Positions 18,975 through 27,257 of a DNA stretch of 64,000 bases are shown here, one piece after another (within the stretch, counting starts at the first letter, position 1; each line of letters begins with the position of its first letter). The DNA comes from Paenibacillus xylanexedens. Its GTDB lineage: Bacteria; Bacillota; Bacilli; Paenibacillales; Paenibacillaceae. Both the position numbers and the translations under genes were made by a program. The stretch lies in NCBI RefSeq assembly GCF_001908275.1, contig NZ_CP018620.1, forward strand, positions 1,550,001-1,614,000. Reading direction: 5' to 3'. The notes under the pieces are model-generated. The model was not told where the DNA came from, did not search any database, and worked only from the letters and a program-made list of their open reading frames with translations.

Positions 18975-19814
18975 ATGGTTTGGAGAAATGTGAAATGGCC
19001 CATTTATCACCTGTTCGTTGCAGCTCTTGCCCTCCTGATGCTCTATCCCGTCCTATGGATGCTATTCAGTTCATTTAAGGAAAGCCGTACGATCTTTGTC
19101 ACAGCGGATACCCTGTTTCCTGCGGAGTGGATCTGGAGCAACTATGTGGATGGCTGGAAAGGCACAGCTGGAAGACCGTTTATGGATTACATCACCAACT
19201 CACTTGTAATCGTGGTGATTTCCACCATCGGTGCTGTAATATCGTCATCGCTGATCGCTTTCGGTTTTGCCAGACTGAATTTCAAGGGACGCACGTTCTG
19301 GTTCTCCTTGATGATGTTAACACTGATGTTGCCACATGATGTGGTATTGGTTCCTCAGTACATCATTTTCACGAAGCTCGGCTGGCTGAATACTATCTTG
19401 CCAATCGTTGTACCTACATTCTTCGGGATGCCGTTCTTCATCTTCCTGATGGTACAGTTCATTCGAACGATTCCGAAGGAGCTGGATGAGGCTGCAACCA
19501 TCGATGGATGTAACAAATTCAGACTGTATATCCAGATTATTATGCCGCTAATCAAGTCTTCTCTGGCGACTGCAGCCATCTTCTCCTTCTACTGGAGATG
19601 GGAGGATCTGCTCGGTCCGGTATTGTACCTGAACTCGCCAGATAAATACACCGTGTCGATGGCGCTGAAAATGTTCCTCGATAGTGAATCTGCTTCCAAC
19701 TGGGGCGCAATGTTCGCCATGTCCATCGTCAGTCTGGTTCCGGTTGTAGCTGTGTTCTTCATCTTCCAGAAACAAATTGTTCAAGGGATGAGCACCAGCG
19801 GATTGAAAGGATAA
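18975..19814 (+). CDS. Sugar ABC transporter permease (MalG/YtcP type)
   Basis: A 279-residue second permease of the sugar importer, with six membrane segments and the EAA loop [30 protein letters not shown] precedes the ATG and lies in the end of the upstream permease gene. It belongs to the CUT1 group. The following esterase gene is 72 bp away, probably in the same transcript. Confidence 0.93.
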   Translation: MVWRNVKWPIYHLFVAALALLMLYPVLWMLFSSFKESRTIFVTADTLFPAEWIWSNYVDGWKGTAGRPFMDYITNSLVIVVISTIGAVISSSLIAFGFARLNFKGRTFWFSLMMLTLMLPHDVVLVPQYIIFTKLGWLNTILPIVVPTFFGMPFFIFLMVQFIRTIPKELDEAATIDGCNKFRLYIQIIMPLIKSSLATAAIFSFYWRWEDLLGPVLYLNSPDKYTVSMALKMFLDSESASNWGAMFAMSIVSLVPVVAVFFIFQKQIVQGMSTSGLKG

Positions 19815-19886
19815 GCCAGATTACTGTATCTTCGTATCTTCGCCCGAATGAACGTTTACGAAAGTTAACCAAGGAGGTTATCGCTT

Positions 19887-21128
19887 TTGAATAAAGCTCA
19901 GGGTAGTCAGGCCGTTGCCATGGAGGCAGCGGCAGAGGGCCAGGCAGTGTCCGTGACCAGCTGGAAGTTTAACTTTGGACCGGACTCGGGAAGAGCAGAT
20001 GAGACAGGGGATTATCTGAAAGTAACTGCAACAACCGCATATGAGGAACGCGGAGGATACGGATTCGAGGCAGGATCTCTGGTGTATGAAAAACAACGCA
20101 TTAGTGATGACGATGTGTCGGATCCCACGAAACAACATCATATCAATCCGGGGCAGACAAACATGTCTGCCCGATTGCGTTCAGGCTTCTGTATTCCTCT
20201 AAAAGCATCGTTTATCGTGGATGTTCCCGACGGAACCTACCAAGTATTACTCGTTGCAGGTGATGAATTGGCTGAGACAGTGACCCGCGTGAAAGCTGGT
20301 GAAGGCAGGCTTGTACTGCCAACCATTCGCACACTTCCCGGACAATACGCAGAGATTAGATTCTCGGTGGTTGTTAGCGGCGGCAGACTTCGTCTATCAT
20401 TCTCCGGTCCTGCACCGAGAATTAATGCTTTGGAGATTACCCTTGCGAATCAGACCATGACCGTATTTCTTGCGGGGGATTCAACCGTAACGGATCAGCC
20501 GGAAAGTGGATATCCGTATTGCGGTTGGGGCCAGTTATTGCCGGCACAGTTCAAACATGATGTGGCAGTAGATAATCACGCACAGTCAGGGCGCAGTTCC
20601 CGCAGCTTTATTAATGAAGGCAGATTAAGCGCCATTCTGGAGCGAATCAAGCCTGAAGATTTTCTGTTTATTCAATTTGGACATAACGATGAGAAGCCGG
20701 ACCCTGAACGTGGGACTGACCCATTCACAACATATAAGGAATATTTGAAAAAGTATATCGATGCTGCGCGCGAAGCCAAGGCTCGTCCAGTGCTCATCAC
20801 CCCGGTGCATCGTCGCTATTTTGCGGATGATGGCACATTGACCGATACGCACGGCGATTATATCATCGCCGTGCGTGAGCTGGCAGAAGAGGAAGATGTT
20901 CCGCTGATCGATCTGGCTGAGCGCAGCCGTCTTCTGTTCGAGCAGGCGGGCGTTGAAGGCACCAAGGACGACTTTATGTGGGTACTGCCAGGCGAGTATG
21001 TGAACTTCCCCTCAGGCGTGGAGGATAACACGCATTTTCAGGAACGAGGCGCCCGCCGGCTTGCCCAACAGGTGGCAGAAGCCATCCGCGAGTTGCAATT
21101 GCAACCGTTGCAGATGTATCTGCGGTAG
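19887..21128 (+). CDS. Rhamnogalacturonan acetylesterase-like SGNH hydrolase (CE12 type)
   Basis: A 413-residue carbohydrate esterase with no signal peptide, so probably cytoplasmic and acting on imported oligosaccharides. The N-terminal about 185 residues form a beta-rich accessory domain (SWKFNFGPDSGRADETGDY, GGYGFEAG). The catalytic domain has FLAGDSTVTDQ (Ser near residue 198), NHAQSGRSSRSF, FIQFGHNDEKPD (near 267) and the Asp-His pair in VEDNTHFQERG (near 383). These are the RhgT/YesY-type signatures for removing acetyl groups from rhamnogalacturonan. It starts with TTG at 19887 after AAGGAGG. It is the functional clue that the operon handles pectin. Confidence 0.9.
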   Translation: MNKAQGSQAVAMEAAAEGQAVSVTSWKFNFGPDSGRADETGDYLKVTATTAYEERGGYGFEAGSLVYEKQRISDDDVSDPTKQHHINPGQTNMSARLRSGFCIPLKASFIVDVPDGTYQVLLVAGDELAETVTRVKAGEGRLVLPTIRTLPGQYAEIRFSVVVSGGRLRLSFSGPAPRINALEITLANQTMTVFLAGDSTVTDQPESGYPYCGWGQLLPAQFKHDVAVDNHAQSGRSSRSFINEGRLSAILERIKPEDFLFIQFGHNDEKPDPERGTDPFTTYKEYLKKYIDAAREAKARPVLITPVHRRYFADDGTLTDTHGDYIIAVRELAEEEDVPLIDLAERSRLLFEQAGVEGTKDDFMWVLPGEYVNFPSGVEDNTHFQERGARRLAQQVAEAIRELQLQPLQMYLR

Positions 21129-21148
21129 GTTCATGCCCTTAATAATTA

Positions 21149-21379
21149 AGCGAGTTAATTAAATAACGAGCCAGCAAAAGTTGCCCAGCGAATAGTGAAG
21201 GCAATAACCTTTTAAAAAAACAGGCGAGCGTAGCAGCGGAGGAGGGCGGAATCGGGTAGAGGGAGCGAAGCGTCCGCCTTTGGAGCGGGATTTCCCCTGC
21301 TGAGGGGGAGTGAATAGAAATCCTGAGCCAACAGCGGCCTGTAGCCCGATCCGCCCGCCGAAGCGACTGCCCTGCGAGC
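21149..21379. repeat. Structured tandem repeat, copy 1
   Basis: First of two direct copies of an about 230-bp non-coding unit (repeat period 252 bp). It begins at AGCGAGTTAA and ends near TGCGAGC. Predicted pairing: GGGCGGAATCGGG (21244-21256) with CCCGATCCGCCC (21345-21356), enclosing an inner arm GGGATTTC (21287-21294) with GAAATCCT (21317-21324), itself capped by CCCC/GGGG. It lies between the esterase and the ASRT-family gene. Confidence 0.85.
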
Positions 21380-21400
21380 TATTCAGGGTTTAAAAGCTGT

Positions 21401-21634
21401 AGCGAGTTAAACGAAGTAACGAGCCAGCAAAAGTTGCCCAGCGAATAGCGAAGGCAATAATCTTTTAAATCAGTCCGGCGAGCGTAGCAGCGAAGAAGGG
21501 CGGAATCGGGTAGAGGGAGCGAAGCGTCCGCCTTTGGAGCGGGATTTCCCCTGCTGAGGGGGAATTGAATAGAAATCCCGAGCCAACAGCGGCCTGTAGC
21601 CCGATCCGTCCGCCGAAGCGACTGCCCCGCGAGC
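21401..21634. repeat. Structured tandem repeat, copy 2
   Basis: Second copy, very similar to copy 1, with scattered differences. The pairing is kept: GGGCGGAATCGGG (21498-21510) with CCCGATCCGTCC (21600-21611), and GGGATTTC (21541-21548) with GAAATCCC (21572-21579). The last base of the inner arm changes U to C opposite G, and one outer C becomes U opposite G; both changes keep the pairs. It ends 54 bp before the ASRT-family gene. Confidence 0.85.
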
Positions 21635-21688
21635 CCATTTGTTTTTAACCTATATTGCACTCGCAAAAAAAAAGGAGGAGGTATTTCA

Positions 21689-22105
21689 ATGACACCTGAC
21701 CAGACAGAATCAGGCACATCTGCAAGTAAGAATGTTTCAGCAGCTACAGGTCACACCTACTGGGTTATTCCGGATGGTTACATTCCCCCGGAGAGCCGGG
21801 GCACATTGGAGAGTCATGAGAGCATCTGTGTACTGAACACCAGTGCCACGGATGCGGAGCTGCACATCACGATTTACTTTGAAGACAGAGAACCACTCGA
21901 AGGTATGGTCGCTGAAGTGCCAGCGAGAAGGACGAAGCACATTCGTACTGCATCGCTACGATCCGGGGAGCAGTCTATTCCGCCGGGCGTGCCTTATGCG
22001 ATTACGGTTTCGAGCAATATCCCCGTTATCGTCCAGTACAGTCGTTTGGACACGACCCAGCCTGAATTGGCTTTGATGAGTGTCATGGCGTATCCATTAG
22101 GATAA
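21689..22105 (+). CDS. ASRT-family protein (sensory rhodopsin transducer-like)
   Basis: A 138-residue soluble protein. The core matches the Anabaena sensory rhodopsin transducer family: TYWVIPDGYIPPESRG, SHESICVLNTS, ITIYFEDREP, VPARRTKHIR, and the SNIPVIVQYSRLDTTQPE end. These proteins form small beta-barrel tetramers. Outside cyanobacteria they occur without rhodopsins, often beside sugar-use genes, and a carbohydrate-binding role has been proposed. No rhodopsin gene is in the window. Placement after the rhamnogalacturonan operon supports a sugar-related job. AAAGGAGGAGG precedes the ATG. Confidence 0.88.
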   Translation: MTPDQTESGTSASKNVSAATGHTYWVIPDGYIPPESRGTLESHESICVLNTSATDAELHITIYFEDREPLEGMVAEVPARRTKHIRTASLRSGEQSIPPGVPYAITVSSNIPVIVQYSRLDTTQPELALMSVMAYPLG

Positions 22106-22139
22106 CTTCCCCAATTGACCGCATAGCTGGAGATGGTAA

Positions 22140-22184
22140 GAAGCCCCGTAACCTTGCATTCAATGCAGGTACGGGGCTTCTATT
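22140..22184. terminator. Bidirectional intrinsic terminator
   Basis: An 11-bp outer stem (22140-22150 with 22170-22180) plus a short inner stem, with TATTTCTT after it. It separates the plus-strand ASRT gene from the converging minus-strand germination operon. Confidence 0.8.
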
Positions 22185-22191
22185 TCTTCAT

Positions 22192-23349
22192 TTATTCACT
22201 GTATTTATACGTGCTCGCATTCAGGATATCCACGTGAACCTCCACTTTTCCAAGCTTAAAACGTTGGAGTGGGTCCGCCCGGTTGTAGACTTCCTGTTTC
22301 CATAAGGGAAGGTTGTGGCGATATAAGTGTTCCACAAGACCGTATGAATCAATCTTGTGTGACTTGGTTTTTTCGAACGTATCTCGGATTTGGGATTCGA
22401 TCTGTTTTTCGGCTTCTTGTTCCATGGCATGAGGCGTGCGTGGGGCTCCATGGTCTTCGGTGATGGAACTTTTTACTGAGGTAACCAGATCAAATGTGAC
22501 GCCATCTCCTTGTTTCCTTGCCTTGATTCTAGTCTTGGGATCACGAAGCATCAGGGTTAAATCAGGAGTCTTTCGACCATTCCCATATACGTATAGTGGG
22601 TACTGATGTACGCGCTCATAATTTACGTATCTTGTACCGTCTGCGTCTGCTCCTGCAACTCTACCCTGACTTGTGCCTTTGGAAATAACATAAAATCCAT
22701 CCATTCTAACAAGGGGGGGAGTTTTATCCCCGTTGAACCAAGTCTCGTTCCTTGTTGAAACCGAGGGTAAAAGAACGACAGAAGCGGGTTCCCGTAATCC
22801 ATCAAGTAGCTGATGGAGGCGAATAGGTTCATAAGCGGAATGCTGTTTGTATAGTCTCATGGGCTCAAATAATTCAATGGTCTGGGCGGATTGGTTCAAC
22901 AATGCAGAGGGAGAGAGTATATCCGGAATGTTATGCTCTGTAGCGTAGATCCAGGGAGTATATCTCAATTGGCCTGAATGAAGAAGTGTATTAAAGATAT
23001 CCTCCAGTCGACCATCCAAGGCTCTTTTGGATAAAACAATGGCTTTAACATGAGTCCAGAGCGTTTGCTGCTGTGACGTTTCATACAAGTCGTTAATAGC
23101 CATGCTCAGTGTTGTACCTTCGCCCCGTCCAATCCAGATATCCCTTGTCTCCCGGGAAGTTGGCGTTTCCTGTTTTGCGATACTGGAGAAGTCAATCAGT
23201 TGGGCATACGTAATATACTGGTTGTCCACATAGTCTATTCCTATTGCCGTGATGAAGTTAATACTTTGCACCTCTTTGGAATCCCAGCACCCCGTTAGCA
23301 GGATCAAACAGCTTATAAGAAGCCCACTTATGGATACCCATCTTTTCAC
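22192..23349 (-). CDS. Spore germination receptor C subunit (GerC family lipoprotein)
   Basis: A 385-residue lipoprotein of the Ger(x)C family, anchored on the outside of the spore inner membrane as part of a nutrient germinant receptor. The signal peptide ends at LILLTGCWD (lipobox Cys), followed by the usual SKEVQSINFITAIGIDY. It starts with GTG at 23349, with GGAGGAAG 5 bases upstream. The GTG overlaps the stop of the A-subunit gene by 4 bases, which indicates translational coupling. The longer frame upstream reads through coding sequence of the A gene and is not used. Last gene of the B-A-C operon. Confidence 0.92.
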   Translation of the reverse strand: MKRWVSISGLLISCLILLTGCWDSKEVQSINFITAIGIDYVDNQYITYAQLIDFSSIAKQETPTSRETRDIWIGRGEGTTLSMAINDLYETSQQQTLWTHVKAIVLSKRALDGRLEDIFNTLLHSGQLRYTPWIYATEHNIPDILSPSALLNQSAQTIELFEPMRLYKQHSAYEPIRLHQLLDGLREPASVVLLPSVSTRNETWFNGDKTPPLVRMDGFYVISKGTSQGRVAGADADGTRYVNYERVHQYPLYVYGNGRKTPDLTLMLRDPKTRIKARKQGDGVTFDLVTSVKSSITEDHGAPRTPHAMEQEAEKQIESQIRDTFEKTKSHKIDSYGLVEHLYRHNLPLWKQEVYNRADPLQRFKLGKVEVHVDILNASTYKYSE

Positions 23350-24815
23350 GGACGCTTCCTCCGGCGGGTGGAATCCTGGGTATGAAGTGCTGCTGGACGT
23401 TTGGTTCTTTTCATAGAAGGGGGCATGGATACGGCCTGCGTGAAATCTCCTGGAATGTAGGGAGATACGGGTGACAGATAGGATACGCCATAACACTCCA
23501 ACGATACGAGGTGCACCAAAAGAGCGAACAGTCCGATCATAAAGCCAAATAATCCAAGGATCGAAGACATAATGAGCATTCCGATACGAATGTGTGCAGT
23601 AGCCCCGCTCAGCACGGTGTTCACGAGAATATAGCTGGAGATGACTGAGATCGCTACCGTGACTATGATGGTGGGAGACGTAATCCCGGCACGAATGGCT
23701 GCATCCCCGATGATAAGTCCACCGACCACACTGACGGTCTGGCCCAATGCACGTGGTAACCTGCGACCGGCTTCGTTAAATAGCTCAAACATAAAAATCA
23801 TTAGAAATGCTTCCAGCGTCACCGGCATGGGCAGGCCCATCCGAGTACCGGCAATCGTAGCCAAGAGAGGTAACGGAATCTGTTCCACATTGAAACTGGT
23901 CAGGCCGATATAGAAGGCTGGGAAGAAACAGGCAATCAGCAGACCGGAAATACGCAAAATCCGTTCGAAGGTAACGATGAAAAAGGGTGTACTTTCGTCC
24001 TCCGGAGACTTCAATTGATTGAAAAGTGTAGTTGGTGCGATGACAGCTACAGGAGAACCTTCAATGAGAACGGCAAAACGTCCATTTAACAGGGAATCGA
24101 CGACAAAATCAGGACGTTCGGTATTATCTGTAAGTGGGAAGATACTCCGAATCCCTCCCATGACAGCTCGCTCCATGATTGAGGTGCCCAGAATGCCGTC
24201 AATCTCAATCTGATCCAGATTGTGTCTTGCTTCTTTCAGAATGTCTGAATTGATAATATCTTTTACATATAGAAGCCCGATGGATGTCTGGGTACGACCG
24301 CCTTTGACATATTTCTCATAACACATTGAAGAGGTTTTCATTCGTTTGCGAATAAGGGCAACGTTCGTGGTGAGTTCTTCGGTGAATCCATCGCGCGGGC
24401 CTTTAACTGATGTCTCAATAGCTGATTCTTCGGGACTGCGTCCCGGGATATCAGCAATATCCACACTGCAGGACTGTACACCATTACCGAAAATGATCAG
24501 TAGTTGTCCACTAAATATCAACATATTAAGCTTGTTAGTATCTGTGAGGTCATCCAACGGATTCAAGGTTAATCCCAGTTCTTTAGGATGTGATTCCTCG
24601 ATGATCAGGGAGTGCTTTTCCAGACGGGGAATAATAAATTGGTTAATTTGTTTACCGTCGACGAGACCGTCACAATAAAGCAGGATTACGGGCTGATCAG
24701 ATTCATCTTTGACAGGAAAGGTCTGAATAACAACATCTGCACATGGATTGAACTGCTCTTTCAAAGAGGCAAGCAGTGTTTCATGGGACGTGGTGTCAAT
24801 CGCTTGATGCTCCAT
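23346..24815 (-). CDS. Spore germination receptor A subunit (GerA family)
   Basis: A 489-residue GerA/SpoVAF-family membrane protein. The soluble N-terminal domain includes VILLYCDGLVDGKQIN and the conserved VKGPRDGFTEELTTNVALIRKR region. It is followed by about five membrane helices (FERILRISGLLIACFFPAFYIGL, MPVTLEAFLMIFMFELFNEAG, RALGQTVSVVGGLIIGDAA). GerA subunits form an oligomeric ion channel gated by nutrients. The ATG at 24815 has GAGGAGG about 6 bases upstream. It overlaps the upstream B-subunit gene by 20 bases. Confidence 0.95.
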   Translation of the reverse strand: MEHQAIDTTSHETLLASLKEQFNPCADVVIQTFPVKDESDQPVILLYCDGLVDGKQINQFIIPRLEKHSLIIEESHPKELGLTLNPLDDLTDTNKLNMLIFSGQLLIIFGNGVQSCSVDIADIPGRSPEESAIETSVKGPRDGFTEELTTNVALIRKRMKTSSMCYEKYVKGGRTQTSIGLLYVKDIINSDILKEARHNLDQIEIDGILGTSIMERAVMGGIRSIFPLTDNTERPDFVVDSLLNGRFAVLIEGSPVAVIAPTTLFNQLKSPEDESTPFFIVTFERILRISGLLIACFFPAFYIGLTSFNVEQIPLPLLATIAGTRMGLPMPVTLEAFLMIFMFELFNEAGRRLPRALGQTVSVVGGLIIGDAAIRAGITSPTIIVTVAISVISSYILVNTVLSGATAHIRIGMLIMSSILGLFGFMIGLFALLVHLVSLECYGVSYLSPVSPYIPGDFTQAVSMPPSMKRTKRPAALHTQDSTRRRKRP

Positions 24816-25902
24816 GATGTTTCCTCCTCTGATGGCGTGAATGGATAAAGGCAACCGTCGTCGCGATAATCGCAAGTCCGCTCAGATACATGAGATTGAA
24901 CGGAAATATGTATTCGACCAGAAGCTTTTCGAAGGTCATATCATCCAGAGGATACAACATGGTTAGAATAAAGAAGACACCTAACGAGATACAACTGATA
25001 AGCCTTCTGGTAGAGCTCTTAATATTCCATATTTCTACTACAATATACATGGCGAGACTAATCCGGGTGAACGAGCCTGCGAGCCATTGGTAGATGGAAA
25101 AGAAGTCGGTCTGGGCGATGTACTTGCCCAAGGAGGCGATTCGCCATTCTTCAAAGGCGGGATATCGCATTTTGGCAGCCTCAAAAGGATCGAATTCCAC
25201 AATCGCCCCGATGAGTGGGCCGACTGTTAGTCCCACAAGAATGAGTGCGAGCATCAGATACTGCCATACACGTATGCGTTTGGTGAGATGAGGCTGGATA
25301 TACCAGATGAACAGCAGTTCAAACATGCCTGCAAGACTGTAAATCATGCCATTCAGCACCGGATGCCAGCCATGTTCTAACACAGGCAGGAGACGACTGT
25401 AATCCTTGTATTGAGTGTTCACGATTGCAACATAGAAACCCAGCAGTACCACCAGTGGAAGGATCAATCCTGCCGTAAATGCCAGTGAGCGAATACCTTT
25501 ATACGCAGCGTAGGCACAGAGAGTCATCAAAGCAATACTGGTTACCAATATTGGCGTTTCTGTCAGGTAATTTGTTTTGGCCCAAGTCGTGGTATCGTGC
25601 AGAGTTAAATAGATTGCACTCAGAAAAAAAAGACTGTTACCAACTCGAAAGAACAGGCCGATAGGCTTGCCGAGACGGGATGTTAACCATTCATGCAGGG
25701 TTTGATGCTGGAGGAAACGAGAGACATAGGCGAGCATTAGCGCAAATATCAGAAATGGTCCGGCTGATAGCAGGACGGAAATCCAAGAATCCCTTTTGGC
25801 CGCAGCCAAAAGGGCAGGAATAATCAGAACATGGCTGATCAAGCCAACGGACAACATGATCAACATCATAGCTTGTAAAAAAGAAGGTTGTGTTCGTTTC
25901 AT
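24796..25902 (-). CDS. Spore germination receptor B subunit (GerB family permease-like)
   Basis: A 368-residue integral membrane protein of the GerAB/APC-like family with ten predicted helices (MMLIMLSVGLISHVLIIPALL; the W-K-T region TLHDTTTWAKTNYLTETP). B subunits bind the amino-acid or sugar germinant. AAAAGGAG precedes the ATG at 25902. It is the first gene of the operon and overlaps the A gene. The B-first order differs from the usual A-B-C or A-C-B. Only 69 bp separate it from trpS upstream, without a clear terminator, so read-through is possible. Confidence 0.94.
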   Translation of the reverse strand: MKRTQPSFLQAMMLIMLSVGLISHVLIIPALLAAAKRDSWISVLLSAGPFLIFALMLAYVSRFLQHQTLHEWLTSRLGKPIGLFFRVGNSLFFLSAIYLTLHDTTTWAKTNYLTETPILVTSIALMTLCAYAAYKGIRSLAFTAGLILPLVVLLGFYVAIVNTQYKDYSRLLPVLEHGWHPVLNGMIYSLAGMFELLFIWYIQPHLTKRIRVWQYLMLALILVGLTVGPLIGAIVEFDPFEAAKMRYPAFEEWRIASLGKYIAQTDFFSIYQWLAGSFTRISLAMYIVVEIWNIKSSTRRLISCISLGVFFILTMLYPLDDMTFEKLLVEYIFPFNLMYLSGLAIIATTVAFIHSRHQRRKHHGASSD

Positions 25903-25971
25903 GCTGAGGGGTCTCCTTTTCCCGATAGACTGTCCTCAGCAGTGTTAACGGGATTGGAGCGCTTCATACTG

Positions 25972-26964
25972 TCAGTCAAAATAACGAATACCCATGGCTT
26001 CTCTTACCTCTAACATCGTTTCCCGGGCCGCTTTCCTGGCCTCACGGGTACCCTCAATAAGAATCTCTTTCACCTGATCATCACGCTGTTCATAATAATT
26101 CCGTCGTTCGCGAAAAGGAGCAAGCAGATCATTGATGGCTTCACCTGCGATCTGTTTACAATCTTTGCATCCAATCCGCCCCTGACTGCAACTGGCATGT
26201 ATTTCGTCTGCGTTCTCCTTGCGGAAAAGCTGATGAAAGGCAAAAACAGGGCAGATATCCGGGTGTCCTGGATCAGAACGATGGATGCGGGCAGGATCAG
26301 TCTTGGCCTTGATCAATTTGGCTTTTACATCTTCAGGACTTGCATTTAATGAGATCGCATTCCCCATGCTTTTGCTCATCTTACCAACGCCATCCAGTCC
26401 TCCAAGCCGCTCTCCGGTCAAAATGCGGGGTTCGGGGAGAATGGGAGCATATAACTCGTTGAACCGGCTAACCAATTTTCGTGCTGTCTCAATGTGAGGA
26501 ATCTGATCTTCCCCTGCCGGAACAAGGGTGGCTTTACAGAATGCAATATCAGCAGCCTGACTGACCGGATATCCAAGAAATCCGTAGTACAGGTCGGTAT
26601 ATCCACGATCACGTGCTTCGCTCTTGATGGTCGGATTATGCCGGAGTGTATTGACGGTAACAAACATGGAGAAGATCACAGTCAATTCCGCAATTTCCGG
26701 AATCATGGATTGAATGAACAGGGTAGCTTTGTTCGGATCAATGCCTACGGCGAGGTAATCAAGCGTGACTTGATGAACACTATCTGCAATCAGGCTAGGT
26801 TGATCATAGTGGGTAGTGAGTGCCTGAACATCTGCCAGTAAAATATAGGTTTTGTACTCTTCCTGCAATTGCACCCGACTGCGCAGGCTGCCTACGTAAT
26901 GGCCGAGATGAAGTTGTCCGGTAGTCCGATCTCCTGTCAAAATAATATCCTTGTTTTTGTCCAT
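25972..26964 (-). CDS. trpS: Tryptophanyl-tRNA synthetase
   Basis: Class I aminoacyl-tRNA synthetase charging tRNA-Trp, 330 residues. The HIGH-like motif is GQLHLGHYVGS (residues 16-26) and the KMSKS loop is present as KMSKSMGNAI (near residue 198). The Trp-site region (GEDQIPHIETARKLV) is intact. AAAGGAGAA precedes the ATG at 26964. The gene is preceded on the same strand by a T-box leader with a UGG specifier and by a Trp-Trp-containing overlapping leader ORF, so expression should rise when Trp-tRNA is scarce. Confidence 0.97.
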   Translation of the reverse strand: MDKNKDIILTGDRTTGQLHLGHYVGSLRSRVQLQEEYKTYILLADVQALTTHYDQPSLIADSVHQVTLDYLAVGIDPNKATLFIQSMIPEIAELTVIFSMFVTVNTLRHNPTIKSEARDRGYTDLYYGFLGYPVSQAADIAFCKATLVPAGEDQIPHIETARKLVSRFNELYAPILPEPRILTGERLGGLDGVGKMSKSMGNAISLNASPEDVKAKLIKAKTDPARIHRSDPGHPDICPVFAFHQLFRKENADEIHASCSQGRIGCKDCKQIAGEAINDLLAPFRERRNYYEQRDDQVKEILIEGTREARKAARETMLEVREAMGIRYFD

Positions 26965-27028
26965 GGTTTATTCTCCTTTGGTTTTGTAATTTTTCAACGT
27001 TGAGCTGTCGCCACCAGCCGTCTTCCAC
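26804..27028 (-). CDS. Candidate Trp-Trp leader ORF overlapping trpS start
   Basis: Just upstream of trpS a strong ribosome site AAAGGAGG (27044-27037) sits 8 bases before a GTG at 27028. This opens a frame reading MEDGWWRQLNVEKLQ. The tandem TGG codons are at 27016-27011, 31 bases before the trpS ribosome site. The frame has no stop before trpS; it crosses the trpS ribosome site and ATG in another frame and ends at 26804. An ATG at 27034 in the same frame is too close to the ribosome site. A regulatory leader is more likely than a functional product. No homologue is known to me. Confidence 0.45.
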   Translation of the reverse strand: MEDGWWRQLNVEKLQNQRRINHGQKQGYYFDRRSDYRTTSSRPLRRQPAQSGAIAGRVQNLYFTGRCSGTHYPL

Positions 27029-27057
27029 GACCATCACCTCCTTTCAGCCTGCATCTT

Positions 27058-27246
27058 TATAAGTTGAACTAAAGGCTATTTACACTTGCCACTCCGATGA
27101 CAGAACAACCTTCCGATCGCTGTTATCCCCCGATTTTTTTGATTCAAATTTACAAAGGTAAAAATCTGGTGATAAAGGCGACCGCTCCGCTTCTTCAGGT
27201 TATTTCTGTCCTCTACGTTCTCGTGTAAATGTTTAGTTAACTTATA
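27058..27246. mobile_element. Palindromic MITE-like element (about 189 bp)
   Basis: The ends are imperfect inverted repeats: TATAAGTTGAACTAAA then ATTTACAC on the left (27058-27085), and their complement GTGTAAAT then TTTAGTTAACTTATA on the right (27222-27246). Inner parts also pair (minus-strand sense: GACAGAA with TTCTGTC, AACCT with AGGTT, GATTTTT with AAAAATC), so the whole piece can form one long hairpin. It carries no gene. TA at both edges would fit a TA-target (IS630/mariner-like) MITE. It lies between the T-box terminator and the trpS leader ORF. Confidence 0.65.
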
Positions 27247-27257
27247 TAGGTATTTAA

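Noticed and set aside
19848..19870. Possible second cre site before the esterase gene
   Set aside because: The best alignment on either strand misses several defined consensus positions, including the outer bases.
21379..21717. 112-codon minus-strand frame across the tandem repeats
   Set aside because: It lies in structured repeat DNA, has no ribosome site, and differences between copies do not follow codon positions.
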